Shown piece after piece: positions 33,678 through 40,648 of a stretch of DNA of 64,000 nucleotides (positions are counted from its first letter, which is position 1; every line of letters starts with the position of its first letter). A program made the translations under genes and the position numbers. The notes below the pieces were generated by a model. That model had not been told where the DNA came from and did no database searches. It saw only the letters and a program-made list of their open reading frames with translations. Origin of the DNA: Bradyrhizobium sp. SK17. Its GTDB lineage: Bacteria > Pseudomonadota > Alphaproteobacteria > Rhizobiales > Xanthobacteraceae. The stretch is taken from NCBI RefSeq assembly GCF_002831585.1, contig NZ_CP025113.1:5099001-5163000 (forward strand), written 5' to 3'.

Positions 33678-34319
33678 TCACGACATCGGTGGCGCCACGA
33701 AGCGGATGAAGCCCGGCCGCTGCGCGATCTCGCCGAACCAGCGCTCGAGATTGGGCAGTGTCGGCTTCGTCACGCCCTCGACGCCGAGCCAGCGCCGCGC
33801 AAAAGTGCCGAGCGCGATGTCGGCGATCGTGAACTGATCGCCCTCGACGAAGCGGCGGCTGGCGAGTTGCGCCTCGACGACCCGCCACACGATGCCCTCC
33901 GCATCGGCGTCCTTCTGGATCTGGACCATGTCACGCTTCTCGGGCGGCGTGCGCACCAGCGCCCAGAATACCGGGCGGTCGACCGGCTGCAGCGTCGACA
34001 GCGTCCAGTCGAGCCAGCGGTCGACGGCGGCGCGCGCCTTCGGCGCCTGCGGGTAGACCGGCGAGCCCTGGCCATGCGCCATGCAGAGATAGCGCATCAC
34101 CGAATTGGATTCCCACAGCACGTAGTCGCCCTCGACCAGCGTCGGGATGCGCCCGTTCGGATTCATCGCGAGATAGTCGGGCTGGTCGTTCCGGCCGAAC
34201 TGCATGCCGGCATCGATGCGCTGATAGGGCACGTCGAGCTCGGCGAGGCACCAGAGAACCTTCTGTACATTGACCGAGTTGGCCCGGCCCCAGATCGTCA
34301 GTTGCGGCTTGCTGTCCAT
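33678..34319 (-). CDS. Glutathione S-transferase family protein
   Basis: 213 residues. The N-terminal thioredoxin-like domain has LTIWGRANSVNVQKVLWCLAEL, NPNGRIPTLVEGDYVLWESNSVMRYL (the cis-Pro and the Glu-Ser glutathione contact). The C-terminal helical domain has FTIADIALGTFARRW. The expected catalytic Ser/Cys lies in the RANSVN loop. GGAAGAAACGTG precedes ATG 34319. Likely a detoxification or dehydration enzyme with unknown substrate. Confidence 0.92.
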   Translation of the reverse strand: MDSKPQLTIWGRANSVNVQKVLWCLAELDVPYQRIDAGMQFGRNDQPDYLAMNPNGRIPTLVEGDYVLWESNSVMRYLCMAHGQGSPVYPQAPKARAAVDRWLDWTLSTLQPVDRPVFWALVRTPPEKRDMVQIQKDADAEGIVWRVVEAQLASRRFVEGDQFTIADIALGTFARRWLGVEGVTKPTLPNLERWFGEIAQRPGFIRFVAPPMS

Positions 34320-34464
34320 CACGTTTCTTCCCGCGGTTGCGCTTTGCGCGTTCTTAGAGGAATAGCCGGAGAAAAGCGCGGGATGAATTGTATCGCGAGC
34401 AAAAAACAGGCTCCGCCGCAGTGCGGCAGAGCCTCACGCTCATGCATGGCGCATCAAGATACGA

Positions 34465-34545
34465 TCAGCGCCCGAACAACAACCACAGCACGATGATCAC
34501 CGGAATCGGCACGCCCAACAGCCAAAGCAAAATTCCTTTTCCCAT
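34465..34545 (-). CDS. 26-residue membrane peptide
   Basis: ATG 34545 to TGA 34465 encodes MGKGILLWLLGVPIPVIIVL, then WLLFGR. It is one hydrophobic span with a basic start. GGAGGCAATGAG directly precedes the ATG, an excellent ribosome site. I recognise the pattern (xGKGILLWLLGVPIP) as a small protein common in Bradyrhizobium, but have no function for it. Confidence 0.75.
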   Translation of the reverse strand: MGKGILLWLLGVPIPVIIVLWLLFGR

Positions 34546-34669
34546 CTCATTGCCTCCTCGCATTCCTCTTGGTGAGGGGGCAACGTCAGCGGTGGCGGCA
34601 TGTTCCTAACGATCGTTCGGCCTCCGGATGAGGCGCGGAAAGCAGATCGGGACGGATGCGAGGCAGCGT

Positions 34670-35122
34670 TCACCAGTGGCCAGTGTTCTGCATCGAGGCC
34701 CATGGCTCGGCGGGCGCCTTCGGCTCGCCCTTTTGCAGGATCTCGATCGAGTGTAGATCGGGCGACCGCACGAACGCCATGTTGCCGTCGCGCGGCGGAC
34801 GATTGATGGTGACGCCGAGCTTCATCAGCCTCTCGCAGGTGGCGTAGATGTCGTCGACCTCGTAGGCGAGATGGCCGAAATGGCGGTCCTCGCCGTACTT
34901 TTCCTCGTCCCAATTGTAGGTCAGCTCGACCAGCGGTGCGCCGCGGGTCTGCGGCTGCGACTTGAGCAGATGGAGGTCTTCCTCCGCGCAGAGAAACACC
35001 AGCGTGAAGCGGCCCTTGTCATTGTCGATGCGGCGCACTTCCTTCAGTCCGAGCGCGTCCTGATAGAACTTCATCGCGACATCGAGATTGCGGACGCGCA
35101 GCATGGTGTGGAGATAGCGCAT
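34670..35122 (-). CDS. gloA: Lactoylglutathione lyase (glyoxalase I-like VOC protein)
   Basis: 150 residues. It begins MRYLHTMLRVRNLDVAMKFYQDALGL and contains GRFTLVFLCAEEDLHLLKSQPQTRGAPLVELTYNWDEEKYG, with the His/Glu metal ligands expected in HTMLRV, ELTYNW, HFGHLAYEVDD and HSIEILQKGE. Four ligands are in place. It converts the methylglyoxal-glutathione hemithioacetal to S-lactoylglutathione. GGAGGATGAAT precedes the ATG. An intergenic region rich in hairpins lies upstream. Confidence 0.93.
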   Translation of the reverse strand: MRYLHTMLRVRNLDVAMKFYQDALGLKEVRRIDNDKGRFTLVFLCAEEDLHLLKSQPQTRGAPLVELTYNWDEEKYGEDRHFGHLAYEVDDIYATCERLMKLGVTINRPPRDGNMAFVRSPDLHSIEILQKGEPKAPAEPWASMQNTGHW

Positions 35123-35235
35123 TATTCATCCTCCTGCGGATTCAGATATTGTTTGGCCCTTGGGGCGAGACGGCCAATGAATTAGCAGCAAAACCCGACG
35201 CCGGGCAGGGGGCTCGCGCAGGATCGGATGCGATA

Positions 35236-35270
35236 AAGCCCCGCCCGGCTGCGGCGCCGGAACGGGGCTT
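35236..35270. other. GC-rich hairpin of uncertain direction
   Basis: Arms AAGCCCCG (35236-35243) and CGGGGCTT (35263-35270) enclose a GC-rich loop with additional pairing. Neither strand has a good T run after it. It is the third of three similar AAGCCCCG-type or ACCCCGCG-type hairpins in this gene-free stretch. Confidence 0.5.
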
Positions 35271-35353
35271 GTGGTCGTGCCTTGGAGGCATCCTCTCTAT
35301 CCCATCGATCGCTCATCACTTCCAATCAAGGACGCGCGAGGTTGGACCTCCTC

Positions 35354-35388
35354 TAAAACGCAAAACCCCGCGAGCGGGCTCGCGAGGT
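35354..35388 (-). terminator. Intrinsic terminator, minus strand
   Basis: On the minus strand ACCTCGCGAGC pairs with GCTCGCGGGGT, followed by TTTTGCGTTTT (35354-35364). No gene reads into it, only the likely RNA region upstream at 35389-35470. It may end a second small RNA lying in tandem with the one at 35470-35555. Confidence 0.65.
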
Positions 35389-35469
35389 CTGATGCCGACC
35401 GGCCTTGGGGAGATCGCGCCGGCAACCGCTCACATAACGGTGTTCGGACCGAGAGGTTCCTACGCTCGG

Positions 35470-35555
35470 AAAAAAGAAAGCCCCGCAGGCTGGATGCGGG
35501 GCTTTCCCAGCTGACGGACTGGGGATCTCTCAGGGCGTGAGCCGTCAACTGTTCG
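35470..35555 (-). ncRNA. Candidate small RNA with two stems and intrinsic terminator
   Basis: On the minus strand a promoter-like pair (TTGCAT at 35584-35589, 16-bp spacer, TAAGTT at 35562-35567) predicts a start near 35555. The ~86-nt transcript would fold into stem 1 (GTTGACGG at 35542-35549 with CCGTCAGC at 35510-35517) enclosing a loop with GAGAGATCCCCAG. A terminator stem AAAGCCCCGCA/TGCGGGGCTTT (35477-35505) and CTTTTTTC follow. No protein frame fits. Family not recognised. Confidence 0.55.
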
Positions 35556-35585
35556 GCACCAAACTTAAGGTTGAATCTACAAAAT

Positions 35586-35695
35586 GCAACAGCGTCGCGT
35601 AGACGAAGTGTGTTTGTCCCACAGCGCTGTGCCGAATGCCGGGCCCTGAAATCCCCAGTGCCGGTATGTCTTCGCACTGCGCAAAAGGTTCACGG
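35586..35695. repeat. 110-bp dispersed repeat, copy A
   Basis: Shares an ungapped 110-bp alignment with 40248-40357 in the same orientation. Both begin GCAACA-CG-CGC, share the exact core GGGCCCTGAAATCCCCAGTG (35641-35660) and end in AGGTTCA. Identity outside the core is roughly two thirds by eye. It lies just upstream of the candidate small RNA on the minus strand. No protein function is apparent. Confidence 0.65.
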
Positions 35696-35745
35696 CAAAG
35701 AAACCTGCGACGGGAGCTCGCGGGGCGGATCGCGCAGTGTCGCGC

Positions 35746-35919
35746 TCAGACCTTGATATCGAGGATGGTCTCGACGGCGTCGCGGTCGGCCTGGTTCTTG
35801 GCCGCGAAGACGTCAAGCACATCCTCGCTGATAATGCGGGGCTGTGCCTTCGCGGTCTGATCGACGACGAGTTGCACTCTGGCTTGCGTCACTTCGGCAG
35901 GTACGGGGTAAACCAGCAT
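35746..35919 (-). CDS. Small protein of unknown function (57 aa)
   Basis: ATG 35919 is preceded by GGAGGGAGAGC, a near-perfect ribosome site, so the much longer frame to 36225 is rejected. The sequence runs MLVYPVPAEVTQARVQLVVD, then a helix-rich acidic part ending AVETILDIKV. No signal peptide or membrane span. Not recognised. Confidence 0.7.
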   Translation of the reverse strand: MLVYPVPAEVTQARVQLVVDQTAKAQPRIISEDVLDVFAAKNQADRDAVETILDIKV

Positions 35920-36370
35920 GGCTCTCTCCCTCCAGCCGTCGAACCTTGTCAGGGGGATCTTAACGATTTGCAAGCTCCCCGGTGCGGCGCATTCGGCGCG
36001 AATCCGATCCCGCTGTTTTGCCGGGCAGGAGGTGGCGAGTGGGTTATCCGGCACAATCAGCGATGGCGAGGTCGTGCTCGTCGGAACCCGCGGCCTGAGC
36101 TTCCAGGCGACCCGCAACAGGCTGGCGAGCGCCCGAGTGCCGGCAGGCTGTGGACGAGTGCGCAGCAAGACGCGCATATTGCTCCGCAAAAAGCACCGCC
36201 GCCGCTGTGAATTTGCTGCGGACAAGCCCGGGATAGTCTGTGGATCGCTGCCGCGGCGTGCGGCCGGAACTCCCGCTCCAACCCTACCAGCCCACCGCTA
36301 ACTCTACCTGGTTAGGTTAAGAGCAGCGTCCTGTTGTCACCATCTGTGGTTGCGCTAGGGATGGTCGCAG
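35920..36370. other. Gene-poor stretch
   Basis: 451 bp between the divergent 57-aa gene and the small membrane protein at 36371. Open frames exist on both strands but lack ribosome sites and protein-like composition. It should contain both promoters. No repeat or strong hairpin was seen. Confidence 0.35.
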
Positions 36371-36565
36371 GTGACTGCCATGATGCCATCGTTCCACAAC
36401 GCGGACCGACCGACCCACCGACGGGTGATGGTGGCGGGCCTGCTGTTCTGTGCTGTCTTCGTTGGGATCAGCTTCTGGCTTCGGCCACAGCCGGACAGCG
36501 GCAAGGTGCTGGTGAAGGCGGACCGGCTGGTTCGAACGGCTGGCGAGGCGCGGAAGGCGAACTGA
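36371..36565 (+). CDS. Small single-span membrane protein (64 aa)
   Basis: Starts at GTG 36371 or, more conservatively, ATG 36380 (MMPSFHNADRPTHRR). One membrane span, VMVAGLLFCAVFVGISFWL, is followed by a polar tail, GKVLVKADRLVRTAGEA. Convergent with another tiny membrane protein whose stop is 16 bp away. Unknown function. Confidence 0.65.
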   Translation: MTAMMPSFHNADRPTHRRVMVAGLLFCAVFVGISFWLRPQPDSGKVLVKADRLVRTAGEARKAN

Positions 36566-36580
36566 GGCCGCTGCCGACGC

Positions 36581-36682
36581 TCAGTCCGGCAGCTTCCCGT
36601 CCGGGCGCTTGTGATACATGGCGACGCCGACAAATCCGGCAAAGCCCATCACGTTCAGCAGCAATTCCATCCACGCCGGCAT
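36581..36682 (-). CDS. 33-residue membrane peptide
   Basis: ATG 36682 to TGA 36581 encodes MPAWMELLLNVMGFAGFVGV, then AMYHKRPDGKLPD: one amphipathic or membrane helix with a basic tail. GAGG lies nine bases before the ATG. The composition is plainly protein-like, with a clear hydrophobic core. Function unknown. Confidence 0.6.
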   Translation of the reverse strand: MPAWMELLLNVMGFAGFVGVAMYHKRPDGKLPD

Positions 36683-36866
36683 CGATGCCAACCTCGCTCA
36701 CCCCAAGCTAATCCCTATGGTTGTGTTTTTGTTCCCGCGCTAACCGATGGTAGCTTTGCGCAATCGCATGACTGCGGAACCGAAGCGAGCGCGGCGGCCA
36801 ATAGCCTCGCTGCAACCATCCCATCGCGCCCGCGTTGGTGCACCGAACGACATGAGGAGGTTGCGT

Positions 36867-37154
36867 ATGAAAAAGGTACTGGCAGTGTTGGCGACGGTTG
36901 CGACCATCGGCGCAACGATGGTCAGCGCGCCGGCGCAGGCGCGCGGTATCGGACCCGGACTGGCTTTCGGTCTGGCCGCCGGCGCGCTCGCCGCGGGCGC
37001 CGCCGGGGCGGCGTATGGCGCTTATGGTCCGTACTACGGGTCGGGCTACTACCCGGGTTATTATGGTCCGCGTTATGGCTACTACGGTCCCGGACCCTAC
37101 GCCTATTATCGCGGTCCGTACTATCGGCACTACTATTACCGGCACTATTGGTAA
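36867..37154 (+). CDS. Exported Gly/Tyr-rich small protein
   Basis: 95 residues. The signal peptide MKKVLAVLATVATIGATMVS is cleaved after APAQA. The mature part has an Ala/Gly-rich segment, then a run of Tyr, Gly, Pro and Arg with repeats such as YYGPRYGYYGPGPYAYY and a C-terminal YYRHYW. Such low-complexity exported proteins are common in rhizobia, and some are envelope-associated. GAGGAGG precedes ATG 36867, and a strong terminator follows the stop. Confidence 0.8.
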   Translation: MKKVLAVLATVATIGATMVSAPAQARGIGPGLAFGLAAGALAAGAAGAAYGAYGPYYGSGYYPGYYGPRYGYYGPGPYAYYRGPYYRHYYYRHYW

Positions 37155-37165
37155 CGACGACGACG

Positions 37166-37193
37166 AGCCCGGAGCGCATCGCTCCGGGCTTTC
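37166..37193 (+). terminator. Intrinsic terminator
   Basis: AGCCCGGAGC and GCTCCGGGCT form a 10-bp perfect stem with a 5-nt loop, followed by TTCT. It ends the Gly/Tyr-rich gene. Confidence 0.85.
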
Positions 37194-37237
37194 TCAATCG
37201 AGTGTCATGGTGTGATCATGCGCCACCGGGCACGCCA

Positions 37238-37399
37238 TCAAGCGCTCTTGCGCTGAATTCCACTCCAGACATTGCCCAGCGTGCTGTCGTAATATTCCTG
37301 GCGATCACGCTCGAATCTCTGCTGCGTCGCTCTGAAGCTGGCAACGCGTGCGACGATCTCCTCGCGCTCGCGCGCGGCGCGGTCTTCCTGATCGGTCAT
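37238..37399 (-). CDS. Small charged protein (53 aa)
   Basis: ATG 37399 to TGA 37238. It encodes MTDQEDRAAREREEIVARVA, then SFRATQQRFERDRQEYYDST, ending GNVWSGIQRKSA. Highly charged and helical, probably a coiled coil. GAAGGA lies shortly before the ATG. No known family. Confidence 0.65.
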   Translation of the reverse strand: MTDQEDRAAREREEIVARVASFRATQQRFERDRQEYYDSTLGNVWSGIQRKSA

Positions 37400-37640
37400 T
37401 GCCCATCCTTCTCATCGTGGTCCTGTCCCGCGGCGCATTGACGTCAGCGAATCGGGCGTCAATGCGGAGCCGGCATTGCAGGATTGTGATGATGCTGAGG
37501 CGCTGAACCGGTGATGCGGCCTGTCCGCAGCAGTGGATTGTCGCTCAAGATGCCCCGGTCTCACCCGACGGCGCGTGATGGTTGAGCTCGCAATCGCTCT
37601 GGCCGTGCTATAATCGCAACGACCAACCGGATGATTTCCA

Positions 37641-38417
37641 GTGATTGCAAAAGACTCGATTGCAAAGGATTTGCGCAGCGGTGTCGAGCAACTCGGCGAG
37701 ATGATTGCTGAGGCGTCGTCGATCGTGCCCTTCACCGGCGCGGGCATCTCCACCGAGTGCGGCATTCCCGACTTCCGCTCGCCGGGCGGGCTCTGGACCC
37801 GTAACCGACCGATCCCGTTCGATGAGTTCGTCGCCAGCCAGGAAGCGCGCGATGATTCCTGGCGGCGCCGCTTCGCGATGGAACCGACGTTCGCCGCCGC
37901 CAGGCCCGGTCGCGGCCATCGCGCGCTGGCTTCGCTCTACCGGGCAGGCAAGGTTCCTGGCATCATCACGCAGAACATCGACAATTTGCATCAGGCGTCG
38001 GGCTTCAAGGCCGATGACGTGATCGAACTGCACGGCAACACCACCTACGCGCGCTGCATCGGCTGCGGCAAGGACTACGACCTATCGTGGGTGAAGCGGG
38101 CCTTCGACCAGGCCGGCCGTGCGCCAGACTGCGCAGACTGCGGCGATCCGGTGAAGACCGCGACGATCTCGTTCGGGCAATCGATGCCCGAGGATGCAAT
38201 GCGCCGCGCGGCGGAACTCACCAGGCATTGCGACTTGTTTCTGGCGATTGGATCGTCGCTCGTGGTGTGGCCGGCCGCGGGGTTTCCGATGATGGCGAAG
38301 GAGAGCGGCGCGCGGCTCGTGATCATCAACAACGAGCCGACCGATCAAGACGACGTCGCCGATCTCGTCATTCGCCACGACATCGGCGATACGCTTGGTC
38401 CTTTCGTAGGCAATTGA
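37641..38417 (+). CDS. Sir2-family NAD-dependent protein deacetylase
   Basis: 258 residues. Sirtuin motifs are complete: TGAGISTECGIPDFRSPGGLW near residue 32, the ITQNIDNLHQASG motif with the catalytic His in IELHGNTTYARC, and the Zn cysteines C-x2-C twice (CIGCGKD and CADCGDP). The end contains the cofactor segment LAIGSSLVVWPAAG and VIINNEPT. It uses NAD to remove acyl groups from lysines. The start is GTG 37641. No acetyltransferase partner adjoins. Confidence 0.94.
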   Translation: MIAKDSIAKDLRSGVEQLGEMIAEASSIVPFTGAGISTECGIPDFRSPGGLWTRNRPIPFDEFVASQEARDDSWRRRFAMEPTFAAARPGRGHRALASLYRAGKVPGIITQNIDNLHQASGFKADDVIELHGNTTYARCIGCGKDYDLSWVKRAFDQAGRAPDCADCGDPVKTATISFGQSMPEDAMRRAAELTRHCDLFLAIGSSLVVWPAAGFPMMAKESGARLVIINNEPTDQDDVADLVIRHDIGDTLGPFVGN

Positions 38418-38627
38418 TGCCCGATTGATTCGCGGCTGTGCAAGCCTGTTCATAGTTCCCGCAAGAATCGATTTTTAGCTATGCCCGGCAAGCGGGAGTG
38501 TTATCTTTTGGTTGAGAGATTCGCGCAGCGTCAAAATGAGCGACCACGGAGTTGGTCATGGAGAGCAGCGTGCAGAGGGTGCGCCGCAACGACGGCGATT
38601 TGCATTTGATGTGTGGGGTCCGGGGTC

Positions 38628-39293
38628 ATGGGGTCGGACGGATTTGAGTCCAAGAAGCTCGGCGGACCGCCGATCGGCGGAGTTGGGCAAAGTAGAATTG
38701 CACAAGGCGAATACGGCGGCAGTGCGTCGCGCGATGCGGCGATGGATGCCTTCTCTGGCCTCGGTGACGCCGCAGCCAACCTCGTTGAAGTCTCCGGCGT
38801 CATCAAATGGTTCGACGCCTCGAAGGGATACGGCTTCATCGTCCCCGACAATGGCTGGCCCGACATCCTGCTGCATGTGACGGTGCTGCGGAGGGACGGC
38901 TTTCAGACCGCCTATGAGGGCGCACGCCTCGTCGTCGAATGTGTTCAGCGTGCCAAGGGCTATCAGGCCTTCCGCATCGTCTCGATGGACGAGTCGACGG
39001 CGATCCATCCGGCACAGATGCTGCCGCCGCGCACCCATGTCACGGTGACCGCGACCAGTGGGCTGGAGCGCGCGCAGGTCAAGTGGTTCAACCGGCTGCG
39101 CGGCTTCGGCTTCGTGACCTGCGGGGAGGGTACCCCCGACATCTTCGTGCATATGGAGACGCTGCGGCGCTTCGGCATGACCGAGCTGCGCCCTGGCCAA
39201 TATGTGCTGGTGCGGTTCGGGCCGGGCTCCAAGGGCATGATGGCCGCCGAGATCCACCCCGAGACCGGTCCGTCGGCACTGTCATCGCACTGA
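38628..39293 (+). CDS. Protein with two cold-shock domains
   Basis: 221 residues from ATG 38628. A flexible Gly/Ser-rich N-terminus of ~55 residues is followed by CSD1 (~57-120, with GVIKWFDASKGYGFIVPD) and CSD2 (~150-210, with AQVKWFNRLRGFGFVTCGEG and DIFVHMETL). The RNP1-like KGYGFI and RGFGFV nucleic-acid-binding faces are intact. Two-domain CSPs are typical of alphaproteobacteria and act as RNA chaperones. The start is not certain, with GTG 38613 or ATG 38742 possible. The 210 bp upstream may form a regulated 5' UTR. Confidence 0.85.
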   Translation: MGSDGFESKKLGGPPIGGVGQSRIAQGEYGGSASRDAAMDAFSGLGDAAANLVEVSGVIKWFDASKGYGFIVPDNGWPDILLHVTVLRRDGFQTAYEGARLVVECVQRAKGYQAFRIVSMDESTAIHPAQMLPPRTHVTVTATSGLERAQVKWFNRLRGFGFVTCGEGTPDIFVHMETLRRFGMTELRPGQYVLVRFGPGSKGMMAAEIHPETGPSALSSH

Positions 39294-39375
39294 GCATCAT
39301 CCGGAAAAGCCCGAAGCAGTTGTCCCTCGCGACAAGTGCGGAATGCGTTTGCGCGGAGATCATGCTCAAACGAGA
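39294..39375. repeat. Dispersed repeat (AGCATGATCCGGAAAAGTG type), copy 3
   Basis: GCATCATCCGGAAAAG at the start and GGAGATCATGCTCAAACGAG at the end match the ends of the copy at 13981, with a diverged middle. It follows directly after the cold-shock gene's stop codon. Confidence 0.6.
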
Positions 39376-39496
39376 CCTCCGGTCGCTCGCCCTGACGGAA
39401 ACGTGAGCCGATGGCGAGCCCTCTGGCCTCTGGCATTTGCCGCAATCATCGGGTTAGGGTCCGCCGGAAAATCTTCTCCGGTGTGAGTATTTGTCG

Positions 39497-39976
39497 ATGT
39501 ATTTCGATCGTATTGTTGGCCGGCTGCGTCCGTGGCTGGTGGCCTCCCTCGTCATCATTGCCGGTACGCTGCTGGGCCCCGCGGCACAGGCCGCCAGCGT
39601 GCAGCCGCTCGAGATCGTCACCAAATCGGGCGTGCACGTGTTCTCGGTCGAAATGGCGACCACGGAGGAGGAGAAGGAGACCGGCCTGATGTACCGGAAG
39701 GAGCTCGCGGACGGCAAAGGCATGCTGTTCGACTTCTCGCCGGAGCAGGAAGTGTCGATGTGGATGAAGAACACCTACATCTCGCTCGACATGATCTTCA
39801 TCCGCGCCGACGGGCGCATCCTGCGCATCGCGGAAAACACCGAGCCGATGTCGACCAGGATCATTCCGTCGCGGGGACTGGCCAAGGGCGTCCTCGAGGT
39901 GATCGCCGGGACCGCGCAGAAATACGGCATCCAGCCCGGCGACCGGGTCGCCCACCCGCTGTTCGGCAGCCGTTAG
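39497..39976 (+). CDS. Exported DUF192 protein
   Basis: 159 residues from ATG 39497. A signal peptide/anchor (PWLVASLVIIAGTLLGPAAQA) is followed by the DUF192 domain: VEMATTEEEKETGLMYRKELADGKGMLFDF, then VSMWMKNTYISLDMIFI, and the closing VLEVIAGTAQKYGIQPGD. The family is widespread, periplasmic or secreted, and its biochemical role is unknown. tRNA-Pro follows 84 bp downstream on the same strand. Confidence 0.9.
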   Translation: MYFDRIVGRLRPWLVASLVIIAGTLLGPAAQAASVQPLEIVTKSGVHVFSVEMATTEEEKETGLMYRKELADGKGMLFDFSPEQEVSMWMKNTYISLDMIFIRADGRILRIAENTEPMSTRIIPSRGLAKGVLEVIAGTAQKYGIQPGDRVAHPLFGSR

Positions 39977-40060
39977 TGCCGATTTCGCCTCGGGAAGCCC
40001 CGCTCCGGCGCCTTGCTGGCGCTGGCTGAAGCGTGTATCCACGGGGCCTCTCGGAAATGT

Positions 40061-40137
40061 CGGGGTATAGCGCAGCCTGGTAGCGCGGCAGTTTTGGGTA
40101 CTGCAGGTCGTTGGTTCGAATCCAGCTGCCCCGACCA
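40061..40137 (+). tRNA. tRNA-Pro (anticodon UGG)
   Basis: A 77-nt cloverleaf. Acceptor arms are CGGGGTA (40061-40067) and TGCCCCG (40127-40133), with one G-T pair. The anticodon arm GCAGT/ACTGC encloses loop TTTGGGT, with anticodon TGG at 40095-40097. The T-arm contains GGTTCGAATCC. Discriminator A and encoded CCA follow. Reads CCN proline codons. Confidence 0.97.
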
Positions 40138-40648
40138 TCCCATCGCACGGTTTCAGACCTTGCCGTCGCACCTGCGCCGGTGGCGCGCGACTGCGCGCAT
40201 CATGCGTCTGCCGGGGACTCGTCGCGATCCAGAATGTATCGCCAGACGCAACAACGCCGCCTGGACGGAGTATGTTCGTCCAGACGGCGCCGCCGAAATA
40301 CTGGGCCCTGAAATCCCCAGTGACCATGAGTCGTCCTGACCGGGAATAGGTTCAACGCTGCGCTGGGCCGGAGCGGCTGCGCTCCGCAAATCTGTCCGAT
40401 GAAAGAGGCCATCCGCGTTGCGGAATTCACGGGTGTGCGGGAACTTGTTCCGTTCAGGTTGCCTGCTAGTGTCCCGGCGCCAAATAGCGGCGGGGACAGA
40501 ATGCGTGTTGGATCCGCGGGACGGCACGTGAGCACCGCCGAACGGATGCAGGCGTCATTTGCCGCGACTTCGGCTCCACGTGACTGCCGCTCGGTTCGCG
40601 CCGATCGGATAGGATCGGGACTGTTCAGACAGGGTTAGCGAAAGCACG
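40138..40648. other. Gene-free region after tRNA-Pro containing repeat copy B
   Basis: 511 bp. It holds a 110-bp repeat (40248-40357) and, near 40258-40302, the inverted segments CGCCGCCTGGACG and CGTCCAGACGGCG, a strong potential hairpin within that repeat. Frames at 40399-40638 lack ribosome sites and are Arg/Ser-rich; I do not call them. The promoter of the TPR glycosyltransferase should be at the 3' end. Confidence 0.4.
40248..40357. repeat. 110-bp dispersed repeat, copy B
   Basis: Aligns without gaps to 35586-35695. The exact core GGGCCCTGAAATCCCCAGTG is at 40303-40322. The left half forms a hairpin in this copy (GCCGCCTGGACG with CGTCCAGACGGC). It lies 110 bp after tRNA-Pro. Confidence 0.65.

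Noticed and set aside
35149-35514. 121-codon frame on the plus strand in the hairpin region
   Set aside because: It spans three GC-rich hairpins, two with terminator features on the opposite strand, and lacks protein-like composition.
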